A stretch of DNA of 64,000 bases from Sipunculus nudus (GCA_026874595.1 CM049320.1:39740714-39804713), one strand, 5' to 3'; counted from the stretch's first letter, positions 1-10,131 are shown. The notes: generated from the sequence alone by a model not told the origin. Made by a program: numbers and translations.

Positions 1-119
1 GTATTAGCGATATTATGAGAAATCAGATTAAAGCAGCAACATTTACTCATAAAATATAAACCCTGAAGTTGAAATTTTTACAATTTCCACAAACAATTAA
101 AATTGCAAAATACACAGTA

Positions 120-305
120 TAAGAAAACATAAACAATATAGCAAATAAGTCACTGCCTTTAACCCCGGCTTGGCAGCATTTCAACAGCCTAATATTTTGC
201 CGTCACATTTAACTCTGATCTTCCCCCAGTGCTGCCGCCTGTCGTACATAAAAGAAACTACATCATAAAAAATCACTTCTCTGCATTTTCAAGTTCCTGT
301 TTTCT
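120..305 (-). pseudogene. Possible LINE 5' region / ORF1-like remnant
   Basis: Upstream of the LINE ORF2 start (minus strand, running across the unit boundary), frames read LDTTVEELHARKQELENAEK near 240-300, which is coiled-coil-like, and QHWGKIRVKCDGKILGC near 180-232. Either could be the end of LINE ORF1 or a displaced ORF2 linker. The motifs are too generic to decide. Equivalent stretches lie at 14695-14880, 29296-29481, 43914-44099, 48882-49067, 53848-54033 and 58811-58996. The plus-strand open frame starting at 305 in each copy begins just beside this and has no recognisable homology. Confidence 0.35.
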
Positions 306-339
306 TGCATGTAGTTCCTCCACTGTTGTGTCTAGTTCT

Positions 340-470
340 ATTCTATCTTACACATTTCTTTAATACCTATGCTTTAACCGCTTCTGTATTTTGCAAGATA
401 TCGGGGTCTTTCCACCATAATTGTTATCAGACCAAAATGAGCGCGGTCCCATTGGTTCTTTGCATTGCAA
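340..470. repeat. R-A block 1 (dispersed ~130 bp sub-repeat)
   Basis: The sequence gatatcggggtctttccacc...gttatcagaccaaaatgagc is a diverged relative of blocks at 3590-3725 (ttcggggtttcaccaccag...gttatcaaaccaatgag), about 4480-4560 and 13690-13835. It is followed directly by a T-rich minisatellite, as block 2 is. The source element is unknown. Confidence 0.55.
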
Positions 471-504
471 CATCAGGATTTCATTGGAATTTAAAATTCC
501 CTTA

Positions 505-850
505 TTACGTTTCATTCCTTATTCGCTCATTGCCTTGTTATTTGTTATTCTGTTTCATTTTTTTTTATTTTTCGCTAATTTTCTTTTTAGTTATTACTTT
601 GTCTTATTGATTGTAATTTATTATTCGCTAATTGCCTTGTTATTTGTTACTCTGTATCATTGAATTATTATTTATTATTCGCTAATTGCCGAATTTCTTA
701 TTGTTTTATTGAATTGGTTTCATTATTCACTAATTTCCTTTCTATTCGTTATTCTGTCTCTGAATTGTTATTTATTATTCGCTAATTGATCTGTAATTTT
801 TTATTCCGTCTCACTGCTATGATATTTATTTTTTTATTGCTTTGTTTACT
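505..850. repeat. T-rich degenerate minisatellite
   Basis: The words attcgctaattgcc, ttgttatttgttactctg and tattatttattattcg recur at irregular spacing of roughly 20-60 bases. The same word family fills 3838-4310 and 4660-4760 of this unit, and the matching places in all other units. The hydrophobic plus-strand open frames here (rich in F, L, Y, S) are a by-product of T-rich composition, not membrane proteins. Confidence 0.65.
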
Positions 851-1054
851 ATTATCTTTCATGAACATATTTTTATCCTGCAACATGTTGCCTTCGAAAA
901 AGTGTTTTATCGGGCTATGGCTTAAGTTTCTATACTGCTGCTATTCTCTTAACTGTTAGGAAGGTCATCACAAGAGAGCTTGTGAGGTAGAAAGAGACCA
1001 TGGCTCTCATTGGTCAGACGTACTAATTTATTTTATTTGTCCAAAGCTTGCAAA

Positions 1055-1057
<3 letters not shown>

Positions 1058-1133
<76 letters not shown>
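1058..1133. repeat. (TA)n microsatellite, first tract
   Basis: This is a long TA run with one ataata interruption. It is variable in length and interruption position between units: 15636-15717, 30239-30315, 44860-44942, 49823-49908 (extra aaata interruption), 54788-54870 (same interruption) and 59755-59826. Confidence 0.95.
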
Positions 1134-1138
<5 letters not shown>

Positions 1139-1234
1139 TTCCACTAATTATTCGCACAAGGATATTTGATTAGATTCTATTGTTTTATAGTTATTTTTAG
1201 CTTTATAAACAAACTCAAAGTAGGATTTCTACAA

Positions 1235-1720
1235 GAGTATTCCTTGCATGATACTGCCGACAATATGCCGTAGGCTAAAATGACCTAGTTTGAGGGGTTC
1301 CTTACTTATGAATCATTGAGCTTCCATTATTATATTTAAAAAACAATATCCATTAACAGACGCACTAGTTATAGCAGTGAGGACAGCTGGTCTCTGTTGG
1401 GGAGAATTCACTCTAGTAGGATCAACAAGCTGATAGGTGCCTGTACAATATTAAGGTGGAGTCTTGGAAACGGTTCCTTTGTCTGAGTTCTTCCTTTCAT
1501 TTATCCTAAGACGAGTTTTCGGAAGCCATTTTCTCAATCAGGGCATTCAAAACACGGGGTGATTCTGTAAGCCCGAACTGTGACCTTGACACCCGGATAA
1601 GGGATTTCATCTCGGAATTTCTAGCTGTTGGACTAAAGAGAATCTAATTTAGTGCTTGTACTGGTCACAAACTATTGCCGGTTATCTAAAAAGCATTCAA
1701 TTGTGTAAACAAAATCTTCC
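1235..1720. repeat. R1, diverged copy of the ~468 bp repeat
   Basis: It aligns in order with R2 and R3: gccgtaggctaaaatgacct (R2 ctctaggctgaaatgacctc), aatatccattaacagacgcac, gatnggtgcctgtacaatatta, ttctagctgttgga, and cttgtactggtcac. Identity is clearly lower than between R2 and R3. All seven units have it, and the short-unit deletion starts just after it. Confidence 0.7.
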
Positions 1721-1929
1721 CCTTTGATTGCGCTCCGTCAAAAAATCGTATCATGACACAATATCTAATACATAATGATACGCGTATGACGTTCAAGAAA
1801 AAAATTCAAGTTCCCAATTCCTTCATTATTTGGCAAAAATCACCTCTCTTTGAACGCTCAAAATTATAATGTAACTTGCCAACACTTTGGCTTGAGCATA
1901 CCCGACTCTTCCATTTTACATTTACATGT

Positions 1930-2430
1930 TTTCTTTTTTTCTGTCTTTGTGGATATCTGAGTTTCCAAAGATGGGCAAGCCATCTCACCGGACCCTTGCG
2001 GTTTTTGTGCCACTCTCTCCATATCACCACAAGGACTCGTTTACTCTTCGTAGGTTTTTATATTAATTCCAGTCTTAAGCCACTGCGGAATCAAAAAGTT
2101 CAAAGTTTCCATATATTATATTTGCATCCATGAGATTTCTGATCTTGTGTGTGTAGCTGAGGATGTTCGCATGTGACTGCAACAGACGGGATGGTTATTA
2201 CATGTTTGGCCCCACGGTTCAGTAACAAAACTTCAAGCAGCGGATAAACTGTTCCAACAACAAGTTCCGGTTCAATGCTAAAAATGTTGTTGTGTCGTAA
2301 TTTTCTTCTTTAAGCTGTCGATAATGCCACCTGATACAGCCAGAGAAATGTATCGATACGATTCGATATGCCACCTGCTCACGCTTTATGATATCCTTTG
2401 CTTGATTGTCGTAAAAAGGAAACACACTGA
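1930..2430. repeat. Segment C1, paired with 7050-7560
   Basis: Shared blocks in the same order as C2: tttgtggatatctgagtttc, ctccatatcac, atttgcatccat, ggataaactgttccaacaa, and TATCGATACGA...TTCGAT. A shorter related piece lies at 6525-6660. Equivalents are at 16515-17015, 31113-31613 and 60619-61126. The pair shows that the long unit contains an ancient internal duplication. Confidence 0.65.
2351..2358. promoter_or_regulatory. TATCGATA motif in C1
   Basis: This is an exact TATCGATA palindrome followed by cgattcgata. The paired segment C2 has it at 7467-7474, followed by cgaatcgatacggttcgat. TATCGATA is the DRE core bound by DREF in Drosophila; whether it functions here is unknown. Within repetitive DNA it may simply be part of the repeat. 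Confidence 0.3.
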
Positions 2431-2728
2431 CTGCTTGTAAATATAAATGTAAATTTATTCAAAAACACAAACTTAACAATTAAACAATTTAATCTATAAT
2501 TGTTAAGGTTGACTCTTTTATACATGATTGAGACCAAATGTATTGTGATAATATTATATTGTAGACTTGATGACAAATGGATACTTTTCTCATGACGAGC
2601 CGGCGCATGTGAGTGACAATAGAAGATTTTAACAATGGTTTCCTTTTTTTTTGATGATGTAGGGTGTATTCATACAATGATGTCAGTAGAGCAAACCTTC
2701 CTCTTTATAACCCATAGTTTTATTTCAG

Positions 2729-2778
2729 ATTGTGCAAGGTCCGAGTGCAAGTGGAACACTATCTGGAAGTTCATTTAT
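2729..2778 (+). other. Exon-like island E1 (copy 1)
   Basis: A 50-bp stretch sits between an acceptor-like gttttatttcag and a donor-like tttat/gtatgt. One frame reads IVQGPSASGTLSGSSF. It is conserved at 17314-17363, 31912-31961 and 61425-61474. It is too short for a firm call, and an overlapping 72-codon frame starting at 2635 runs through it in another phase. No family recognised. Confidence 0.25.
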
Positions 2779-2916
2779 GTATGTGCTGTATTATTTTCAG
2801 TTCATAAATGTCAAGTTAATGAAAGATACACAGTGACAAAATCTTCAGAGTAGGTAATGGGTCATCTGATCTTGGAGGAGCACGTTGAGGAGTCAACATC
2901 AGGCAAGTTACAATGA

Positions 2917-2918
<2 letters not shown>

Positions 2919-2952
<34 letters not shown>
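2919..2952. repeat. (CA)n microsatellite
   Basis: This is a run of about 17 CA units followed by tatatatg. Equivalents: 17502-17537, 32100-32133 and a shorter one at 61615-61639 that runs into (TA)n and (GT)n. Confidence 0.95.
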
Positions 2953-2960
<8 letters not shown>

Positions 2961-3238
2961 GTATACTTGTCTTTAGACCGTCCATTACGCCCAATTAAAT
3001 ATATAATAAATGTATTAATTATAGAGAACCCCTGTAATAATTATACAGAAGTCTGGTATCTTACATAGAAATCGTACATTTACAGAGGAGGGAAAATAGT
3101 ACTTCTTCAGTATTGAATAAACTGCATTAAGGTAGATGTATAACACATTGTTAATTGCATTATCATATTAAGGCCAAATGTATATCGCGCAAATAAAAAA
3201 AGTACATTTAAATACAACCAGACATGAGGAATATGCAG

Positions 3239-3341
3239 TTATCTCACACCAAAGGGGTATGACATGATGACAGAACCAACACTGTCAGCCCTTCCGTCCC
3301 CGAAGGAGGCAGCCGTTCCAAACGCCAAGTCAGACCTGCAG
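3239..3341 (+). other. Exon-like island E2 (copy 1)
   Basis: It starts after aatatgcag and ends at a good donor, gacctgcag/gtacac. One frame is open for 34 codons and reads YLTPKGYDMM, then TEPTLSALPSPKEAAVPN, then AKSDLQ; it enters needing two upstream bases and ends in phase 0. The stretch is GC-richer than its surroundings and looks protein-like, with a Pro/Ser/Ala-rich middle. The acceptor lacks a strong pyrimidine tract. Family unknown. It could be a captured or duplicated exon of a host gene. Confidence 0.4.
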
Positions 3342-3589
3342 GTACACGAATATGTAAGTAATTTCACTTACCACTTTTTTCTACATTCATTTATAAAATA
3401 ATACCATAAAAGTCCACTGAAAGATTTCCAAGCAAGGTCCGTACGTTTGTGAAATGGTGCGAAATTCACAGGCTGCCTGGAAAAACTGAATCATAAACTG
3501 AATCAGGAACATGAAGAACAGGCGGGATGCAACAGTAACTACATTTATTGCATGAAAATATCCCAAGTATATTTTCAACATAATCCTTC

Positions 3590-3725
3590 ATTAATACACA
3601 CTGCAGTCGTTCTGTATCTAAATCTCCTCTGCTTGAATCGCTGCTTTGTTTAGCAAAATTTTCGGGGTTTCACCACCAGATCTGGTGCAGGGCCGATAGT
3701 TGTTATCAAACCAATGAGACAGGGG
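3590..3725. repeat. R-A block 2
   Basis: This is the best-preserved R-A block: tgcagtcgttctgtatctaa...ctcctctgcttgaatcgctg...ggggtttcaccaccag. It aligns over about 120 bp with 13690-13835. It is followed by the second (TA)n and the T-rich minisatellite. Equivalents: 18175-18310, 32770-32905, 62530-62665. Confidence 0.6.
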
Positions 3726-3783
3726 TGTAAGGGTTTTTCAAGGTAGAGTTGGATGCACAATACGGCACCTGGCTGTCATTCAT

Positions 3784-3790
3784 ATATATG

Positions 3791-3831
<41 letters not shown>
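3784..3831. repeat. (TA)n microsatellite, second tract
   Basis: Its length varies strongly: 18367-18431 in copy 2, 32963-33012 in copy 3, 62720-62762 in copy 7. The apparent Ile/Tyr repeat protein in copy 2 at 18334-18552 is just translated TA repeat. Confidence 0.95.
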
Positions 3832-3834
<3 letters not shown>

Positions 3835-3837
3835 TTA

Positions 3838-4760
3838 TCTTTGTTTTATTTTATTCTCTCATTGCCTTTATGTTTATTATACACTTATTTCCTTGTTATA
3901 CATTATTCGCTCATTACCATCATATTGATTATACTCTCCCTGCTTTGTTAATAACTGTTCTCTCATTGCCTTGAAATCGAATATTCTGTCCTTATCTTGA
4001 TATTTCCTATTCCGTCTAATTGCCTTTTATTTATTTTCCCTTCAATGTCCGGAAAATTATTTAACTCTGATTGATTTTTATTTGACTCTCATTGCCTGTT
4101 TTTTTTATTATTCTCTCTCATTGACTTGACATAATTAATATGTCTCACTGCCTTGTTTTCTATTAATCTCTCCTTGCCATATTTATTATGCTGTCTCATT
4201 ACCTTACACATTGAATCATATTTTCATCCTGTCTCATTATCTAACACATTTGAAACATATTTTCATCTTGTCTCATTATGTTACACATTTGAAACATATT
4301 TTCATGTTCATACATGAAAACCTTCGGAAGAAAGCCTTCTTGATTTTCTTGTATTAATAAAACAACTGACATAAGCATATACATAAAAAGTCTTCATTGC
4401 CTTGTTATTTAATTGCTTAAGTACTGGTGCTTTGTGCACAGCGTACTTTTTCTTATCAGATTTCCGGACTTCCTACGTTTATTTCGCGGCTGTTATAAAC
4501 TGCTGTCGTACTTTATCTTTAGCTCCTAACCTTTAGCCACTGCTTTATTCAGAAAAAAACTTTAGAAAACCTTATTCAGAAAAAAAACTTTATTTCAAAA
4601 GTTAGAGTTAGACAATGCAACACCAGGCTATCATAGGTATTTATTATAACCTCATTTCGTATTATTCCTTATTCGCTCATTGCCTTGTTATTTGTTATTC
4701 TGTCTCATTGATGTTATTTATTATTCACTCATTGCTTTCTTATTGTTATCTTATGCCTTT
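3838..4760. repeat. T-rich degenerate minisatellite, second block
   Basis: The words tctcattgcctt, ttattcgctcattgcc and ttgtctcattat recur. It includes three near-copies of cacatttgaaacatattttcat-type sequence at about 4205-4305 (spacing ~43). An R-A block 3 relative (ctgttataaactgctgtcg...tagccactgctttattcag) lies near 4485-4555. Nothing gene-like is visible. Equivalents: about 18430-19360, 33010-33940, 62765-63700. Confidence 0.6.
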
Positions 4761-4955
4761 AGTTTCTATACCGCTGCTATTCCCTTATTTTTTTAAGAGG
4801 ATCAATACTAGACGTACTTGTTTGTTTTATTGGCCAAAGCCAAGGAAACTATCATATGCTTGAGATTTGTTAGTAATTAATCGTACATGGTGCATTCTAT
4901 AACTTTTCTATCGTTTCAGGATGTTCTAAGCTTTATACACGAATACAAGTGGGAT

Positions 4956-5423
4956 CTTTATAAGGGCATTCCTGGCATAAAATGGCTGGGCACCTGCTCT
5001 AGGCTGAAATGACCTCGCTGGAGGGTATTCTTACGCATGCTTTACCAAGATTCCTTTCTTTAATTTTTGAAAATAATATCAATTAACAGTCGCACTGGTT
5101 TTACCTGTAACAACACCTGGTAGGAACAACCAGTCGATAGATGCCTGTACAATATTAGGGTGGAGACTTTGAAACGTTTCCATTGTTCGAGTTCCTCTTC
5201 GGGTTTTCGAAAACAGTTTTACCAATCGAGGCATTCAGCACCCTTGGGAATGGGGTGTCTGTGGCGCACGAAGTGTGAGCCGATACTCGGATGTGGGGTC
5301 GCACTCCTATATTTCTAGCTGTTGGACATAGAGAATCAATGCGAACGCTTGTACTGGGTTTTGACCATTGCCAGTTATTTAAAAAAAACAGTCACTTGTG
5401 TAAACACGGTACTTACAACTTAC
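4956..5423. repeat. R2, ~468 bp direct repeat, first of adjacent pair
   Basis: It starts at ctttataagggcattcctgg and ends where the same sequence restarts at 5424. It is highly similar to R3. Equivalents: 19557-20024, 34138-34606; copy 7 has only the beginning (63884-64000). No function seen. The motif words tagcagaa or LTR-like ends were not found. Confidence 0.85.
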
Positions 5424-5890
5424 CTTTATAAGGGCATTCTGGCATGAAATGGCTGGGCACCTGCCCTAGGCTGAAATGACCTCGCTGGAGGGTATCCTTA
5501 CGCATGCTTAACTAAGATTCGTTTCTTTAATTTTTGAAAATAATATCAATTAACAGTCGCACTGTTTTTACCTGTAACAACACCTGGAAGGAACAACCAG
5601 CCGATAGATGCCTGTACAATATTAGGGTGGAGACTTTGAAACGTTTCCATTGTTCGAGTTCCTCCTCGGGTTTTCGAAAACAGTTTTACCAATCGAGGCA
5701 TTCAGCACCCTTGGGAATGGGGTGGCTGTGGCGCACGAAGTGTGAGCCGAGACTCGGATGTGGGGTCGCACTCCTATATTTCTAGCTTTTGGACATAGAG
5801 ATTCAATGCGAACGCTTGTACTGGGTTCTGACCATTGCCAGTTATTTAAAAGAACAGTCACTTGTGTAAACACGGTACTTACAACTTACC
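5424..5890. repeat. R3, ~468 bp direct repeat, second of adjacent pair
   Basis: It begins ctttataagggcattctggc and ends ttacaacttacc, the same last bases as R2. The open frames on both strands here (83 codons at 5534 plus and 5622 minus) are interrupted or altered in copies 2 and 3 and read through repeat sequence, so I do not call them genes. Equivalents: 20025-20491 and 34607-35074. Confidence 0.85.
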
Positions 5891-7049
5891 CTTTGATTTC
5901 ACTCCAGTGAATAAAACATGTTATGACACTTTGACTATATTTATTTAAAAAATAATACGATTACAACGTAGAATTAAAATCAGTTTACACAGCCCTTCAA
6001 TATTTGTCACAAATCACCTCTCATTTCGACGATTCTTCTTTCAATGTGGAATAACATTGTGTAATACAACATTTTTTCCCTAAGCGTCTCAGACTTCTCA
6101 TTTTCTTTCCATTGAAAGCCTGATGAAAAACAAATGCTTTACTTGACATTGATGAAAGGAGCTTTCATTCCCTAATCACATTGTCGCAATCTTCCTTTCT
6201 TGACTTTGTTTGTTTGAAAAGTGTTGCACTTCTGCACAGCAATACTTAAATACAAACGGCGTGAAGGAAAAGGTATCACGCCTGCAAAAGAAAACAGGCT
6301 ATACGGTTTCTATTTGTGTCTTATATAAATAAACGACAAAAGAACAATATTTCTAATGTGGATTGAATACTTATGTACGCTTTGAAAATGTGTGCCTTTC
6401 CTTGGCGGATAAATGATTTACAGAATATATTTGAAAACAAAATCTTTATGCCGAAAGGGACCCTCCGCTTCTGTTGTCGACAAAATAACGTAAATTATTC
6501 AAGTCCGAGCGCAAACGTGTTATGCACCCTTCGTCAAGGCCTAGCCGGATTATACACCCCACGTGTGCCATTGTCTCCATATCACAACATATTGTCCTTC
6601 CCTTTCAAGGTCTTTGTTTTCATTGGATGCATATACGCGGCTGTAAAATAAATCGGCCCCATATATCCTATATATTTATTTTTTTTCTCTTGTTTTCTTA
6701 TAATATTAGTGGGTTAATGTCTATTCTAAATATACAGAACAAGCCTGATTAGTTTACATGTATTAAAACCCCAAACTTTTTTTTTCAAAACTGCAATTAT
6801 CAAACTCTATTATAAAAATTAAGTTAAACATGATATTTCAATAAACATACCTAGGTTTGTCACACCCCGCCCAACCTCCATCATATATCGGTCCAAAGGA
6901 AGCTTTCCAAGGTGTTGTCAATCCTTCTTGTGTATGTACTGCAGAGGGCAGTTTCAAAATAACTGCCTAGTGATCGGCTCATTGCCATAGGTCAATGTTA
7001 GGCATGCGTCAATCAAAACCCATGAAATGTATTTGAATTTAAAGTGTTT
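5891..7049. other. Stretch without a supportable gene
   Basis: It is AT-rich sequence with a piece related to segment C (6525-6660) and a small perfect hairpin ggcagtt-tcaaaat-aactgcc at 6948-6968. The 92-codon frame at 6373-6651 is kept in copies 2 and 3, but its changes in copy 3 include several replacements, and it has no recognisable motif. Equivalents: 20492-21650 and 35075-36249. Confidence 0.5.
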
Positions 7050-7560
7050 TGTATTCTTTGTGGATATCTGAGTTTCTAAAGTTGAGCTATTACCTGGCAG
7101 TATAATGCATCCCTCCTGTGCCAAGGTCTCCATATCACAACCAGGACTCAGTGGCCCGCCTTCCCTTCCAAGGTCTTTATTTTCGTTGAGCAGTTGCGAA
7201 TTTAAACTGTCCAATGATCCGATACAATGTATTTGCATCCATTTCTTTTCTGGCCTGTGTGGACAGCTGCTGATGTTTGCACGTGTTTGCAGTAGACTGT
7301 ATGGTAATGATATGTTTGACCCCAATGGGTAAGTAACACGGCTTAAAGATTTGGATAAACTGTTCCAACAAGAATCCCCCGCTTTAAGGCTATTAAGTGT
7401 TGTTGTTATGTCAGGTTTTTCTTTATTAGATCGTCGATACCGTCACCTGATAGAGCTTAAGAAATATATCGATACGAATCGATACGGTTCGATGTGCTTT
7501 GTCTGCTGTATTGTTGTATCGATGAAACATACTATGTGCTACCGAATATTGCAATACCTC
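7050..7560. repeat. Segment C2, paired with 1930-2430
   Basis: This is the diverged second copy of segment C; it ends near the clustered cgatacg/ttcgat words at 7466-7545. The 123-codon minus frame (6954-7325) spans this repeat and part of its neighbour and has no recognisable domain. Equivalents: 21651-22161 and 36250-36760. Confidence 0.65.
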
Positions 7561-8111
7561 TATCATAACACAGTTTCATAATACATATATAAATATACAA
7601 TTGAAACTGGTGTTTATTTCGGAAATCTCGCAATTTTTATTTAATTAGGTTTTGTCAAATATATTTAAAATGACCGTATAGTCTCATTCTGCTTTAAATA
7701 CAAAAAGACCACTACCAATTTGAAAAGGCTACCATTTGTGCTTTGTGATCGGCGTCAAGCACGGGAAGCATTAATCAGTTTTTGATACTATCAGATTTGC
7801 AGCATTTGTCGTATCTTGTGTGCTATCTAGGCCCTTGCTTGGATTAAGAAGAAGCCCAAAAGTAATCGCCTTGTCCGTCTGTCTGTTTATCTATCTGTAT
7901 GTCCGTAATTTTTTTAAATAAAAGCTTCACTTTGATAACTACTGATAATAACTCCAACTCGGTTGACATATCAATTTTAAGCTTGAATTTTAATGGTCCC
8001 ACAGATACCTTGTGTTATAAATTGTCATTGTTTGGGATTGTTTTAGTTTATTTAAGTAGCTTGCATTATTTACCCCCAATCACTTAACCCTGTAGCAGGC
8101 ATTTTCCTCAG
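7561..8111. other. Stretch without a supportable gene
   Basis: It is AT-rich sequence containing a short gtccgtctgtctgtttatctatctg run at 7877-7901, the kind of degenerate simple repeat that often flanks dispersed invertebrate elements. Copy 3 carries about 18 extra bases near 37016. Equivalents: 22162-22712, 36761-37327. Confidence 0.5.
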
Positions 8112-8178
8112 ATTTGGATTCATCTAGGTAAATTTAAAGTAGTGCATATGAAGAGAAGATCTTTTGCGTTTCCTGAAG
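8112..8178 (+). other. Exon-like island E3 (copy 1)
   Basis: It has an acceptor-like gcattttcctcag and a donor-like cctgaag/gtatat. Only one frame is open: IWIHLGKFKVVHMKRRSFAF. It is identical in copies 2 (22713-22779) and 3 (37328-37394). It leaves one base, which joined to E4 gives a frame with a TGA. If this was an exon it is now in a pseudogene, or the pairing is wrong. Confidence 0.25.
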
Positions 8179-8243
8179 GTATATTTGAAATAATTGCTGA
8201 GAATAAGATGCACATGCAAGAAGTTACATTATTCACATATTAG

Positions 8244-8332
8244 ACCATGGTAACCAGAGACGTAAACTGCCAGTCATCTGAGCCGTTGAGATATTCCATC
8301 GTCCATTATTCAGCAGTGTGGTCTTTATTCAG
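8244..8332 (+). other. Exon-like island E4 (copy 1)
   Basis: It lies between acceptor-like cacatattag and donor-like tattcag/gtacaa. In the frame compatible with E3 it reads HGNQRRKLPVI, stop, then AVEIFHRPLFSSVVFIQ, and that frame continues past the donor as an open stretch (IPYIEIFGHYFGHLHYLF) to about 8466. Identical in copy 2 (22845-22933) and copy 3 (37460-37548). No family recognised. Confidence 0.25.
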
Positions 8333-8828
8333 GTACAAATTAAAACAGTGGAAACTTTAGAAGGTCAGATCCCTTACATAGAGATCTTTGGGCATTATTT
8401 TGGACACCTGCATTATTTGTTCAAAACAGCTGGAAAACTGCAGCATATATTTCTTCTGAAAATTTGAATGTATTATCTTTCAAATGAACCTAACCTTTTT
8501 TTGTTGAATTTATCTTTACCACTGGTTTAAATTCAGTTAAATTCTATCTCAATCATACCCCTGGGGTGTACATCAGATCATTGTATATATTAGTTTAAAG
8601 CCATAGCCAAATAACATTATTTTGTTTATATATAAATTTAGGTTTGTATATTCTACTTTGACGATCCCACTGATGCATCACTGTCAAAGTGAAGGTCTAT
8701 ATGCAGTATCTTATCTTAGTCTGTCTGATATACTGGTACATTCACTTTATAAGTTTGTGGGACCCCCCGCAATGTTCATCATCTATACCTGCATGAAAAA
8801 TGTGGCTTATTCTTCTTTTTCTCTGCAG

Positions 8829-8924
8829 GGGTGTCAGGCTGTGGCCAAAAAATTCCATCTCAAACTTGACCACTTTCTGCCAGCCAACAGTTTAAAAGGA
8901 GCAAATATCTTTGTTCGTGCATGA
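8829..8924 (+). pseudogene. Exon-like island E5 (copy 1)
   Basis: It follows a strong acceptor (ttcttctttttctctgcag) and reads GCQAVAKKFHLKLDHFLPAN and on to a TGA at 8922. Phase 0 fits the end of E4. Copy 2 (23430-23525) is identical; in copy 3 (38045-38110) Lys becomes Ile and a TAA cuts it after PANS. Loss of the frame in one copy argues against current coding. Confidence 0.3.
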
Positions 8925-9251
8925 AATATTGTCTCTGATATTTGTGTCAGGGTTATCAATAAGTTTTGAAATTAAGATCTTCTTAATTGTTCAAAATCAA
9001 TGCACTGTGGAAGACATTTGATCATTTATTAAGCATTGCACATGGAAAGTATAATCAGAATACTTATAATAAAGGCTATTCATCATTAGCCTATATCTTA
9101 TAAAGCAATCTGGTAAATGCAGTTACTTAGAATAATTGAATCAACATGACAAGTAAGAATGTATGGATCTTTAATTAACAGTTTGCCACTTTACATATTC
9201 AATATTACAGATGTTAAATAGATGATTTTTTTTGTATGTTACATATTGCAG

Positions 9252-9397
9252 GCAGTAGTTGAGGCCTTTGAAATTCTTCAAGACAAAATGACCTCTGAAG
9301 GATATCTACAGGAAAAGACAACCCACGTACTGGCCACATGGGAAAGAATGATTCCCAAGAGCCCTCAAGTACTGAGAGATCTGAAAATTCATTACTG
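9252..9397 (+). other. Best exon-like island, E6 (copy 1)
   Basis: A 146-bp stretch follows a good acceptor (tttttgtatgttacatattgcag) and ends at a good donor (attactg/gtgagg). Phase 0 is open throughout and reads AVVEAFEILQDKMTSEGYLQ, then EKTTHVLATWERMIPKSPQV, then LRDLKIHY, with two bases over. The composition is strongly protein-like (charged, helical) and unlike its AT-rich flanks. A TGA follows at once in the putative intron. It could follow E2, which ends in phase 0. I do not recognise the family. Minus-strand and other plus frames over it are shadows. Confidence 0.5.
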
Positions 9398-9496
9398 GTG
9401 AGGAGATACACTGGGACACTTGACAATTTAATGCAGGCGAGAACTGAGACAATCATAGAACAGACAGATATGGGATTATTATTATTATTAGTCTCC

Positions 9497-9665
9497 TGCA
9501 ATAGGAGGGAGAATTACTAAAATGGTCTGCGTCCGTCCGTCCCTCCCGTTTACACTTCTCTACCAAATATCTCCGAAACCGATGTTTTATTAACAACATT
9601 TCACATACATAGTCTTCATATGACTGGCATGTGGTTATGAACTGCAGGTAGCGACACCTATTGTT
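9497..9665. repeat. Dispersed-repeat-like segment with GTCC run
   Basis: It contains gtccgtccgtccctcccg and ctctaccaaatatctccgaaaccgatg, preceded by a small imperfect hairpin ctcctgcaataggag at 9493-9507. It resembles the start of a dispersed element, but I cannot name it. Equivalents start near 24099 and 38713. Confidence 0.35.
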
Positions 9666-9883
9666 ACACTATTTTTACGATCCAAAAGGGTCTTTTTTTA
9701 TTTTCAAGTGAATAAATATGAAAACTAGAAACTTCAAATCATATGCTTTTGAGCTATTGAGCTCGAAAGTACCCCAAAGAATAATGAAAAATTTGATACA
9801 AAACTCCAATATCAGAATAACTAATCTATTGATTGCCAAGATTTTTCTATGCATATTGATCATGGTTGATCATGGAGTTTTTT

Positions 9884-10131
9884 TTCTGGTGGCGCAGCCG
9901 GTAATATTTCAAATTTTTACGCATTTTTAATTATATTTTTCAGACCTTCAGATGAAGCAGTTGGTCCGTTAACAGGGCATAAAATCGCAACCGTTAGACC
10001 TAAGAACTTCTGGTGGCGCCACATGTATTTATTCTTATTTTTACGTCATTTGCCCTCTGTTTTTGAGACCTTCAGATTAAGCACTCCATCCATTATTAAG
10101 GCACCCATTGTAATGGTTAGACCTAGAAAAT
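9884..10131. repeat. Direct repeat, ~124 bp x 2
   Basis: The pattern ttctggtggcgc ... tttttacg ... gaccttcagat.aagca ... ggttagacctaga occurs at 9884 and again at 10008. The two copies are diverged. Equivalents: 24486-24733 and 39104-39350 or so. Confidence 0.7.

Noticed and set aside
305-610. Hydrophobic plus-strand frame of about 100-120 codons at the start of each unit
   Set aside because: The hydrophobic residues come from a T-rich minisatellite. Length varies with T-run slippage, and no signal peptide, conserved motif or gene structure is seen.
4956-5890. Adjacent R2 and R3 as a pair of LTRs
   Set aside because: The two repeats abut directly with no internal region, no TG...CA ends, no primer-binding site and no polypurine tract.
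6954-7325. 123-codon minus-strand frame
   Set aside because: It is conserved among copies but spans segment C2 and unrelated flank, with no domain and several replacements in copy 3. Nothing supports coding.
9493-9530. Helitron-like 3' hairpin followed by CTAA
   Set aside because: The stem is only about five perfect pairs and the CTRR end plus insertion context is not convincing.
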